From the NCBI GenBank assembly GCA_016763665.1, contig JAESTI010000068.1, forward strand, positions 1 through 5,821: a stretch of 5,821 nucleotides of DNA, given 5' to 3'. How positions within the stretch are numbered: position 1 is the stretch's first letter; each line of letters opens with the position of its first letter. Positions 1 through 5,821 of the stretch are shown one piece after another. The position numbers and the translations under genes were made by a program. Under the pieces are notes generated by a model. That model did not search any database, had not been told where the DNA came from, and saw only the letters and a list, made by a program, of their open reading frames with translations. Source of the stretch: Bacteroidia bacterium. GTDB lineage: Bacteria; Bacteroidota; Bacteroidia; Flavobacteriales; NORP286.

Positions 1-540
1 GTATCGCTACTTGTGCAAACATTTATACAATTAACTTCATCGGATGGAAGCTCAACAAGCTCAATTGGCCAAAGTGGTTTACCTTCTTATGATAACCCTT
101 CTACACTTCCAAGTAATCCACCTTTGAATAATACGGCTAATAATGAACCAGCTAGTGCTCAACCTGCAGAGCCTGACCAGCCATTGACAAGTATCACTTT
201 TGCAGAGTATGAGCATGATTTTGGATTTCTTACAGAGGGTGATAAAGTAACTTACGTATTTGAATTTAAAAATACCGGATCTAATCCGCTAATTATAAAA
301 AATGCAAGAGGATCTTGTGGATGTACGGTACCTGAATGGCCAAAAGAACCTATTGCACCAGGTGACTCTGGTAATATTACGGTTAATTATGATAGTAAAA
401 ATAGAAAAGGTAAACAGGATAAGTCAGTTTCTATTACAGCAAATACTGATCCTCAAATAACCCAATTAAAAATACATGCAGAAGTTGCGCAAGAGATCAA
501 CCTTGGTGACAATATTACTGGTGGTGAGGCTGCTAATTAA
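1..540 (+). CDS. DUF1573 domain-containing secreted protein (5' partial)
   Basis: The reading frame is open to the left edge, so the true start is probably upstream; the GTG at 13 is unlikely to be the start. The first visible residues (VSLLVQTFIQL) look like the end of a signal-peptide hydrophobic core, which would make this an exported protein. Then comes a linker of about 45 residues rich in Ser, Thr, Asn and Pro, followed by one DUF1573 domain (about residues 62-162 of the 179 visible). Its hallmarks are EHDFGFLTEGD, the FEFKNTGSNPL strand, the SCGCTVPEWP motif (visible residues 105-108 for SCGC) and IAPGDSG. The fold is an Ig/ASH-like beta sandwich; such proteins are common in Bacteroidota and their molecular role is not established. 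The tail after the domain is short and acidic/Gly-rich. A strong terminator follows 25 nt after the stop, so this gene ends its transcription unit. The family call is firm; the function is unknown. Confidence 0.9.
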   Translation, partial: VSLLVQTFIQLTSSDGSSTSSIGQSGLPSYDNPSTLPSNPPLNNTANNEPASAQPAEPDQPLTSITFAEYEHDFGFLTEGDKVTYVFEFKNTGSNPLIIKNARGSCGCTVPEWPKEPIAPGDSGNITVNYDSKNRKGKQDKSVSITANTDPQITQLKIHAEVAQEINLGDNITGGEAAN

Positions 541-565
541 CATAAGTTAACTACAGCATTACGTA

Positions 566-598
566 TAGGGGTTCATTTGTTTGAACTCCTATTTTTTT
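566..598 (+). terminator. Rho-independent terminator after the DUF1573 gene
   Basis: A 10-bp stem with one G-T pair is formed by TAGGGGTTCA (566-575) and TGAACTCCTA (582-591) around a 6-nt loop (TTTGTT). It is followed directly by seven T residues (592-598). This is the classical intrinsic terminator layout and fits the end of the upstream gene. Its T-tract ends 3 nt before the ATG of the next gene, so it occupies the entire space where that gene's leader would be. Confidence 0.85.
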
Positions 599-601
599 AT
601 T

Positions 602-1777
602 ATGCGAAAAATAACCGCGAATTATATTTTTCCAATTTCCTCACCTCCCGTTAAGGAAGGAGTTGTTTTTATCAATGATAATGGTACAATTGAAGATATT
701 ACAGCGAGAGACCAACTTGAATTATCGGAATTAGAAATACATGAAGGATTCATAACTCCGGGGTTTGTTAATGCGCATTGTCATTTAGAATTATCATACC
801 TCAAAAATAAAATTCCTGAAAAAACTGGGTTAATAGATTTCATTACAAAAATTATAGAACTCAGAGATGAGTTTGGTGAGGAAACAATTCAATTAGCCGT
901 TGAAAAAGCAGAACAGGAAATGATCTCAAACGGTATAGTTGCAGTAGGAGATATCTCAAACACAATTAATTCCTTTTCTCAAAAATCAAAGGCTAATATA
1001 CACTATCATACATTTATTGAATTATTGGGGTTTCACCCAGATGTGGCAGAAGTTGCATTCAATAATGGGTTGGATATCTATAATTCTGTACCTGAGTTTA
1101 ATAAGAGCTTAACTCCTCATGGACCATATTCAGTTTCTGAACTGCTCTTTCAAAAAATAAATATTCATGCAAAAGAAAATAATTATCCAATCTCCATTCA
1201 TATGCAAGAAAGTGTCGAAGAAAATAAATTATTCCAATTAAAAGAAGGAGACATAATTCAATTCTACAAAAAATTGAATATTGATTTGGGATTCTTTGAT
1301 CCAACCCAGAGATCATCTCTACTTTCAGTTATACCTTATTTAGAAAAACAACTCAAAATATTACTGGTACATAACACATTTACTACACCCGATGAGATAA
1401 ACTGGATTGACCAAAATTATAAAAATGTATGGTGGTGTTTTTGCCCAAAATCTAATTTATATATTGAAGATGCTTTGCCAGATTTTACTTCTTTCATGCA
1501 AAACAAACCCCAAATAACGATCGGTACTGATAGCCTTGCCTCTAATGATTCTTTATCAATTTTGGATGAATTAAAATTAATTAATCAAAATAATCTTGAC
1601 ATTCCATTAAATACACTTCTCACTTGGGCAACAAAAAATGGAGCTGAGTTTTTGGGTTTTGAAAATACCTTAGGAACTCTTGAAAAAGGAAAGACTCCTG
1701 GTTTAAATTTGATAAAAGATATTGATAATCAGGAAATTAAAATTACTGCGAAAAGTTCTATTGCACCATTATTATAA
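602..1777 (+). CDS. Amidohydrolase, COG0402 aminohydrolase/deaminase type (possible aminodeoxyfutalosine deaminase)
   Basis: A complete 391-residue cytosolic metal-dependent hydrolase. I start it at the ATG at 602: the in-frame TTG at 581 lies inside the terminator hairpin, and MRKITANYIF already begins the N-terminal beta strands of the composite domain. Visible active-site signatures are the HxH metal pair (H59, H61 in NAHCHLELS), TPHGPYS (H173), the HxxE motif IHMQES (H200 metal ligand, E203 likely proton shuttle), LLVHNT (H257) and GTDS (D310 metal ligand). The C-terminal GTLEKGKTPGL stretch is the usual return to the small beta domain. The HxxE form is typical of deaminases such as the ATZ/TRZ, guanine and SAH deaminase groups, rather than dihydroorotases. 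Aminodeoxyfutalosine deaminase (MqnX, futalosine menaquinone route) is a plausible role since it belongs to the same COG. No neighbouring menaquinone gene supports this, so the substrate remains open. No Shine-Dalgarno sequence is visible. Confidence 0.85.
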   Translation: MRKITANYIFPISSPPVKEGVVFINDNGTIEDITARDQLELSELEIHEGFITPGFVNAHCHLELSYLKNKIPEKTGLIDFITKIIELRDEFGEETIQLAVEKAEQEMISNGIVAVGDISNTINSFSQKSKANIHYHTFIELLGFHPDVAEVAFNNGLDIYNSVPEFNKSLTPHGPYSVSELLFQKINIHAKENNYPISIHMQESVEENKLFQLKEGDIIQFYKKLNIDLGFFDPTQRSSLLSVIPYLEKQLKILLVHNTFTTPDEINWIDQNYKNVWWCFCPKSNLYIEDALPDFTSFMQNKPQITIGTDSLASNDSLSILDELKLINQNNLDIPLNTLLTWATKNGAEFLGFENTLGTLEKGKTPGLNLIKDIDNQEIKITAKSSIAPLL

Positions 1778-1878
1778 GCCCGTCAGAATTTCCTCAACTG
1801 TTTAGATTCAATTAAAATTTGTAACTTCCATACATAATTTCCGTTTATAAACTCACAGAAAACTCAAAATTATAATCC

Positions 1879-3315
1879 ATGCGATTTTCTCTATTGTTTT
1901 CCTTTTTATTTATAATCCCCCAATTATTAGTTGCGGAGAAGCAAGTCATTATTCGTGGTAAGATATCCAGTTCAAACACAGAACAAATACATATAAGAAA
2001 TATAAAACATTATAAGGATTACTTCAAGATCAAGAAAGTTTACTTTGCTTCATCAGAAATAGATAGTGATGGTAAATTTGAAATGAAATTTACAGTAAAA
2101 AGATCCATGCCTGTAGAGATCAATTATGGAAATAACAAAATGGAACTTTTTGTTTTTCCAGGGGCAATTCTACAAATAAATGGAAACGCCAAAAAATTTG
2201 AAGAGTCATTGACGTTTGACGGAATTGGTAAAGAATTCAACACTTTTCTGGTCAAGCATTATACAAAATTTGAAAGTCCAAAAGCAATTGCAAAGCTTGA
2301 AGAAAATATTAGGAAATTAACTACCGATGACTTTGTAAAGTTCAATGACAAAAGGAAAAAGGAGCAAACTGACATGCTCAATTCGTTTTTTAAAGGAAGT
2401 GTGCCTTCGACTTTCAAAAAATATATGCTTATAAATATTGAATATGACTGGGCAAACAACTTCCTGAAGTTTTTTAATTATGCATTACAAAGAAATATAC
2501 CTGTTGATACATCTCGTTATGCATTCTTAAAAGAAATACAAATAGAAAACACAAAGGCTTTTACAAGTTCAAAGTATCTGGATTTTCTAAATTCTTATAC
2601 CAATAATCTATATTATAAAGATTGTGCTGAAAAAAATAGAATTGGTTTAGAGATTGACTCTTCTAAATACTTTTATGAGCAATATAAGATCCGGTTGGTT
2701 TATTTTTCTAATGAAAAGATTAAAGAACTATTATTGGCGAAAATAATTGCAGACGCTATAGAAGCGGATAACCTTGAGAAAATATCCCATCATATAGATA
2801 GAATGTTAAGGAACTACAGAAAAGTAAGTAAAAACAAGAAATTTTTTAAAGTACTCTTAAAAAAATACAGAACTGTCAACAAGCTGGCTCCTGGAAACCC
2901 AGCACCTAATTTTACTTATAAAGATCTAAATGGAAATGAGGTATCATTAACTGACTTCAAAGGGAAAGTAATTTATATAGATGTATGGGCCAGTTGGTGC
3001 GGGACATGCAGGAAAGAAATTCCAATTTTGAAAAAACTCGAAGAAAAGTTCAATGGAAAAAATGTTGAATTTATTTATGTATCAATTGATAGAGTTGAAA
3101 AAATGTGGCGCAAAATAATTAGTGACAATAATTTACAAGGAATCAATTTATTTACAGGAGACCATTTTGATTCTCAAATCGTCAATGATTATAATATACA
3201 ATCTGTTCCGCACTACATCTTAATTGATCAAAACGGTACAGTTGTGGAAAACCGTACTAAGAAACCTACTGAACGGGTCGAGCGAGATATACAACTACTT
3301 TTAAATAGAAACTAG
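1879..3315 (+). CDS. Secreted TlpA-like thioredoxin-fold protein with long N-terminal extension
   Basis: A 478-residue protein with a signal peptide ([19 protein letters not shown], likely cut near residue 19), so probably periplasmic. Residues 22-115 form a beta-rich domain ([28 protein letters not shown]) resembling the DUF4369-type N-terminal domain of Bacteroidota thiol-disulfide proteins. Residues 120-330 are Lys/Glu-rich, probably helical, with no motif I recognise. Residues 337-475 are a TlpA/AhpC-TSA thioredoxin fold: [26 protein letters not shown] with the redox pair C374/C377, VSIDR, and the cis-proline in SVPHY (P444). The family reduces or exchanges disulfides in the periplasm; the partner here is unknown. 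The 101-bp gap upstream suggests its own promoter, but I see no good -33/-7 pair. The gene converges on pdxJ, and the last 4 bases overlap that gene's stop. Confidence 0.88.
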   Translation: MRFSLLFSFLFIIPQLLVAEKQVIIRGKISSSNTEQIHIRNIKHYKDYFKIKKVYFASSEIDSDGKFEMKFTVKRSMPVEINYGNNKMELFVFPGAILQINGNAKKFEESLTFDGIGKEFNTFLVKHYTKFESPKAIAKLEENIRKLTTDDFVKFNDKRKKEQTDMLNSFFKGSVPSTFKKYMLINIEYDWANNFLKFFNYALQRNIPVDTSRYAFLKEIQIENTKAFTSSKYLDFLNSYTNNLYYKDCAEKNRIGLEIDSSKYFYEQYKIRLVYFSNEKIKELLLAKIIADAIEADNLEKISHHIDRMLRNYRKVSKNKKFFKVLLKKYRTVNKLAPGNPAPNFTYKDLNGNEVSLTDFKGKVIYIDVWASWCGTCRKEIPILKKLEEKFNGKNVEFIYVSIDRVEKMWRKIISDNNLQGINLFTGDHFDSQIVNDYNIQSVPHYILIDQNGTVVENRTKKPTERVERDIQLLLNRN

Positions 3316-3323
3316 TCAGTTTC
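3308..3323. other. Weak hairpin over the convergent stop codons
   Basis: GAAACT (3308-3313) and AGTTTC (3318-3323) can pair as a 6-bp stem around an AGTC loop, centred on the shared CTAG stops of the two convergent genes. Neither strand has a proper T-run after it, so it could at best be a poor bidirectional terminator. It is listed because no other terminator-like structure was seen at this junction. Confidence 0.25.
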
Positions 3324-4034
3324 CTTAAGTCTTTGAAGATATAATTGAATGGTATTTCCCAATCCAAGGTAAATTGCATCACAAACTATTGCGTGGCCTA
3401 TTGAAACCTCTGCAATTTCAGGAATCTTTTCTTTAAAATATCTTAAGTTATCTAAATTCAGATCATGTCCCGCATTAATTCCCAGCCCTAACTCTATTCC
3501 TCTCTTTGCAGATTTTACATAATCAGCAATGGCTACTTCTTTTCCATTTTCGTAATTTGCAGCATATGGTTCTGTGTAAAGTTCAATTCTATCTACTCCA
3601 GTCTCGGCTGCTCCTTCCACAAATTTTATTTCGGGATCAACAAAAATTGAAGTTCTAATTCCACAAGCCTTAAGTTCAGAAATAACATCAATTAAAAAAT
3701 CCTTTTGAGTAATGGTATCCCATCCACTATCTGAAGTCAGCACATCTGGTCCATCAGGCACCAATGTAACTTGTGTAGGTTTTACCTCCTTTATTAATTC
3801 CAAAAACTTAGGATTTGGATTTCCCTCAATATTAAACTCTGTATTAACCACAGGCAATAGATCATAAACATCTTGATACTTTATATGTCTTTCATCCGGT
3901 CTTGGGTGAACCGTAATTCCCTGAGCACCAAACTTTTGACAATCAACTGCTGCTTTTATCACATCGGGATAATTGGTACCTCTTGCATTTCGCAGGGTAG
4001 CAAACTTATTTATATTTACACTCAGTTTTGTCAT
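3312..4034 (-). CDS. pdxJ: Pyridoxine 5'-phosphate synthase PdxJ
   Basis: PdxJ condenses 3-amino-2-oxopropyl phosphate with 1-deoxy-D-xylulose 5-phosphate to give pyridoxine 5'-phosphate, the last ring-forming step of the DXP-dependent vitamin B6 route, in the cytosol. The start is the ATG at 4034 ([19 protein letters not shown]), giving 240 residues, the usual family length. An upstream in-frame ATG at 4073 would add 13 residues unlike the family and would run through the palindromic promoter. Visible conserved parts: the N-terminal [27 protein letters not shown] (H43, R45, H50), FNIEGNP (E70), [29 protein letters not shown] (H190) and the phosphate-site SIGHAIV (211-217). All expected catalytic residues are present. 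The gene is transcribed divergently from the CBS-domain gene and convergently with the TlpA-like gene. Confidence 0.97.
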   Translation of the reverse strand: MTKLSVNINKFATLRNARGTNYPDVIKAAVDCQKFGAQGITVHPRPDERHIKYQDVYDLLPVVNTEFNIEGNPNPKFLELIKEVKPTQVTLVPDGPDVLTSDSGWDTITQKDFLIDVISELKACGIRTSIFVDPEIKFVEGAAETGVDRIELYTEPYAANYENGKEVAIADYVKSAKRGIELGLGINAGHDLNLDNLRYFKEKIPEIAEVSIGHAIVCDAIYLGLGNTIQLYLQRLKETD

Positions 4035-4051
4035 CACAATTAATTTAGATT

Positions 4052-4059
4052 CAAAGTTA
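4052..4059 (-). promoter_or_regulatory. Candidate -7 element for pdxJ
   Basis: On the minus strand this reads TAACTTTG, again an exact TAnnTTTG match. Transcription would start near 4046, about 11 nt before the pdxJ ATG at 4034. This supports the shorter pdxJ start over the one at 4073. No -33 TTTG lies at the usual distance; a run of nine T residues (minus strand, 4080-4072) fills the spacer region. Confidence 0.45.
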
Positions 4060-4061
4060 TA

Positions 4062-4069
4062 TAACTTTG
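4062..4069 (+). promoter_or_regulatory. Candidate -7 element for the CBS-domain gene
   Basis: TAACTTTG matches all six fixed positions of TAnnTTTG. Transcription would begin near 4075, leaving a leader of about 35 nt before the ATG at 4110. No clear TTTG -33 box is found about 19-20 bp upstream, which lowers confidence. Confidence 0.45.
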
Positions 4070-4109
4070 GCAAAAAAAAATCGTTTTAGTACGTAGATAT
4101 ATAATTTGA

Positions 4110-4772
4110 ATGTTAGCAAAAGAGCTCATAACAGATAATATTCCTCCCTTAAAAACTTCGGATACTGGTACCAGGGCGTTAGATTGGATGGACGAGTTTA
4201 GGGTTAGTCATTTACCCATTGTAAATAACAATGAATTACTTGGTGTAATCTCAGAGGTAGACATTTTAGATCTGAATGATTCAGAACAGCCACTTGGAAA
4301 CCATAAACTATCTCTCCATAAATCATTTGTATACGAGAATCAGCATATTTATGAGATTATTAAATTAATTGATGATCAAAAATTAACCATTGTGCCGATA
4401 TTGGATGCTAATGATCATTATATTGGTATGGTGTCCCTACATGAAATTGTAAAAACATTCGCCAAAATGGCTGCTTTAGACAGTCCGGGAGGAATCATTA
4501 TTTTAGAATTAGGTGTTAGAGATTATTCTCTTTCAGAAATTGCCAGAATTGTTGAATCAAATGATGCAAAAATTCTTAGTTCCTATGTAACTTCTCATGT
4601 GGAATCTACCAAGGTTGAAGTTACACTCAAGATTAATAAAACTGATCTAACCCGAATTATAGCTACTTTTGACCGCTTTAGTTATAATATTAAGGCCTCT
4701 TACCATCAAGATGAGTTTTTTGAAGATCTTCGTGAAAGATATGATTCATTTATTCACTATCTCAACATTTAG
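4110..4772 (+). CDS. CBS-domain pair protein with ACT-like C-terminus
   Basis: A 220-residue soluble protein with no signal peptide or membrane segment. Residues 1-58 form a first CBS motif (MLAKELITDNIPPLK, HLPIVNNNELLGVISEVDIL) and about 68-120 a second (YENQHIYEIIKLIDD, LTIVPILDANDHYIGMVSLHEI). Such pairs usually bind adenine nucleotides and act as energy or ligand sensors. Residues 127-200 (GGIIILELGVRDYSLSEIARIVES, then a second beta-alpha-beta unit) resemble an ACT-like ligand-binding domain; this part is less certain. In many Bacteroidota a gene of this type sits beside pdxJ and precedes nadK; here an Omp85-like gene follows 27 nt downstream in the same frame instead. The ligand and the regulated target are unknown. 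The ATG lies 35 nt after the predicted transcription start, without a Shine-Dalgarno sequence. Confidence 0.88.
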   Translation: MLAKELITDNIPPLKTSDTGTRALDWMDEFRVSHLPIVNNNELLGVISEVDILDLNDSEQPLGNHKLSLHKSFVYENQHIYEIIKLIDDQKLTIVPILDANDHYIGMVSLHEIVKTFAKMAALDSPGGIIILELGVRDYSLSEIARIVESNDAKILSSYVTSHVESTKVEVTLKINKTDLTRIIATFDRFSYNIKASYHQDEFFEDLRERYDSFIHYLNI

Positions 4773-4799
4773 ATTTCCAGTATAAGCCCGAAAGTTTTG

Positions 4800-5821
4800 G
4801 TGAAAATAATCTGCTTTACAAGCCTGTTTTTATTATACTTTCATACATTCTTTTCCTTTGCTGAGAATTCCAAAACTAAAGCAAATAAAAGTGATGAAAA
4901 GAAGTATGTTGTTGTAACTAATGTCTCAATAGAAGGAAATAAGATAACTAAAGATCACATTATATTCCGCGAACTTTTATTCAACAAAGGGGATACTATT
5001 TTGGTTGAAGAATTAAATGATAAGATCAACTCAAGTGAGGATAATCTAAAAAACACCTCATCATTCAATGAAGTAAAAGTATCAGCAAAAAATTTAGGCT
5101 CTGATAAAATTACTATACGTATAAAACTTGAAGAACGGTGGTATACATGGCCAATTCCTATATTTAACTTAGCCGATAGAAATTTTAATGAATGGTGGGT
5201 AAATCAAAATAGGGATCTTTCAAGAGTAGATTATGGTTTGTTTTTTCTTCGATATAATTTTAGAGGCAGAGATGAAAAACTCAAAGCTCATATTCAACTT
5301 GGTTATACAGAGCGATTTGCTATGACCTATGAAATACCGTACATAAATAAAAAGCAAACTGCTGGTATGGCATTCTTCTATTCGTTTTCAAGAGGAAGAG
5401 AGTTACCATATAGAACTTTTAATAATAAATTAGAATATTTTAAAGAACCTGATAATTATATCCTAAGGGAATTTTACAGTGGATTAAAGTACTTGTATAG
5501 AAAGGAGATCCACAATAAACATAGAGTGGAGTTGATATATCACAATAATTCCATAAGCAACTCTGTTGCGACACTTAATCCTGATTATTTCTTAAACGGT
5601 TCAGTGGATCAAAAATATGTACCCATAAATTATGAGTATATACGAGATTATAGGCAATTAAAGTCTTATCCCTTAAAGGGTAATTATTTTGAATTTGAAT
5701 TTGAAAAAACTGGTCTGGGGTTATTCAACGATGTTGATCTTTGGAGCTTTTTTGCTAACTATCGACATTACATCCAGATACTTAATAGATTGTATGGCGC
5801 AGCTGGTATATGGACAAAATA
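4800..5821 (+). CDS. Omp85/BamA-like outer-membrane protein with POTRA domain (3' partial)
   Basis: The frame is open from the CBS gene's stop to the right edge; 340 codons are visible. No ATG occurs before residue 175, so the start must be non-ATG. GTG at 4800 is favoured because it gives a classic signal peptide (MKIICFTSLFLLYFHTFFSFA, cut before ENSK); TTG at 4797 is the only close alternative. Residues 36-110 form one POTRA domain (VVVTNVSIEGNKITKDHIIFRE, then a strand ending ITIRIKLEE). Next come EERWYTWPIPIF and FNEWW, which I associate with a Bacteroidota Omp85 subfamily, then alternating aromatic/polar beta-hairpin strands that look like the start of the barrel. With only one POTRA it is unlike canonical BamA (five), so it may be a TamA-like or specialised assembly or translocation protein. 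The barrel end lies outside the window. It is probably co-transcribed with the CBS gene. Confidence 0.85.
   Translation, partial: MKIICFTSLFLLYFHTFFSFAENSKTKANKSDEKKYVVVTNVSIEGNKITKDHIIFRELLFNKGDTILVEELNDKINSSEDNLKNTSSFNEVKVSAKNLGSDKITIRIKLEERWYTWPIPIFNLADRNFNEWWVNQNRDLSRVDYGLFFLRYNFRGRDEKLKAHIQLGYTERFAMTYEIPYINKKQTAGMAFFYSFSRGRELPYRTFNNKLEYFKEPDNYILREFYSGLKYLYRKEIHNKHRVELIYHNNSISNSVATLNPDYFLNGSVDQKYVPINYEYIRDYRQLKSYPLKGNYFEFEFEKTGLGLFNDVDLWSFFANYRHYIQILNRLYGAAGIWTK

Larger units (their letters stand above)
4052..4069. promoter_or_regulatory. Perfect 18-bp palindrome between pdxJ and the CBS gene
   Basis: CAAAGTTAT is followed directly by its exact reverse complement ATAACTTTG, giving two 9-bp halves with no spacer. 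With no loop it is a poor RNA hairpin and has no T-run after it in either direction, so it reads better as a DNA site. Each half contains TAACTTTG, a match to the Bacteroidota -7 consensus TAnnTTTG, on opposite strands. It is therefore either a pair of back-to-back promoters, a dimer-binding operator, or both. The symmetry is seen directly; the function is inferred. Confidence 0.6.

Noticed and set aside
581..601. TTG start adding seven residues to the amidohydrolase
   Set aside because: The codon lies in the terminator loop and stem, and the added residues (LNSYFFI) come from the stem and T-tract. The ATG at 602 fits the family N-terminus.
1098..1316. 72-codon minus-strand open frame
   Set aside because: It lies wholly inside the amidohydrolase, antisense to conserved motifs, and its translation has no recognisable family features.
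1773..1782. TATAAGCCCG repeated at 4781-4790, both near gene ends
   Set aside because: A 10-base exact repeat is expected by chance in a window of this size; the flanks share nothing and no hairpin is formed.
1814..1821. AAAATTTG as a -7 element for the TlpA-like gene
   Set aside because: It lacks the leading T of TAnnTTTG (the TA sits one base too far away) and there is no -33 box at the right distance.
2259..2459. 66-codon minus-strand open frame
   Set aside because: It lies inside the TlpA-like gene; its Phe/Ser-rich hydrophobic look is what the complement of a Lys/Glu-rich helical region gives.
4035..4073. Upstream ATG extension of pdxJ
   Set aside because: The 13 extra residues are unlike PdxJ N-termini, which begin near [10 protein letters not shown], and would place the palindromic promoter inside the gene.
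5689..5706. GAATTT micro-repeat in the Omp85-like gene
   Set aside because: It simply encodes alternating Phe-Glu in a beta strand and is too short to be called a repeat array.

Overview
The window is AT-rich and gene-dense and looks like chromosomal DNA from a Bacteroidota bacterium, perhaps a marine or Cytophagales-type lineage. The case rests on the protein families: a DUF1573 secreted protein, a periplasmic TlpA-like thioredoxin with a long family-type N-terminal extension, pdxJ divergent from a two-CBS-domain gene, and an Omp85-like protein with the EERWYTWP-type motif. It is supported by the lack of clear Shine-Dalgarno sequences and by TAnnTTTG-type -7 promoter elements. The taxonomy is inferred from these features; no database search was possible.

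Layout. (1) 1-540, +: the 3' part of a DUF1573 protein gene, open at the left edge, followed by a strong rho-independent terminator (566-598). (2) 602-1777, +: a complete COG0402-type amidohydrolase/deaminase whose ATG lies 3 nt after the T-tract of that terminator. (3) 1879-3315, +: a secreted TlpA-like thioredoxin. It converges on (4) 3312-4034, -: pdxJ (vitamin B6 synthesis); the two stop codons share a CTAG. (5) A 75-bp divergent intergenic region holds an exact 18-bp palindrome carrying a TAnnTTTG element on each strand. (6) 4110-4772, +: a cytosolic protein with two CBS domains and an ACT-like tail. (7) 4800-5821, +: the 5' part of an Omp85/BamA-like outer-membrane protein with a GTG start and a signal peptide, running off the right edge.

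The genes do not form one obvious pathway. Three are envelope or periplasmic (DUF1573 protein, TlpA-like, Omp85-like) and three are cytosolic (deaminase, PdxJ, CBS protein). The CBS and Omp85-like genes are 27 nt apart and probably co-transcribed. I see no tRNA, rRNA, CRISPR, insertion sequence or phage/defence genes. No gap between genes exceeds about 100 bases. I found no convincing new multi-gene system. The most notable features are regulatory: the terminator against a start codon and the palindromic divergent promoter. The direct CBS to Omp85-like junction, without the nadK gene I would expect there, is also worth checking.
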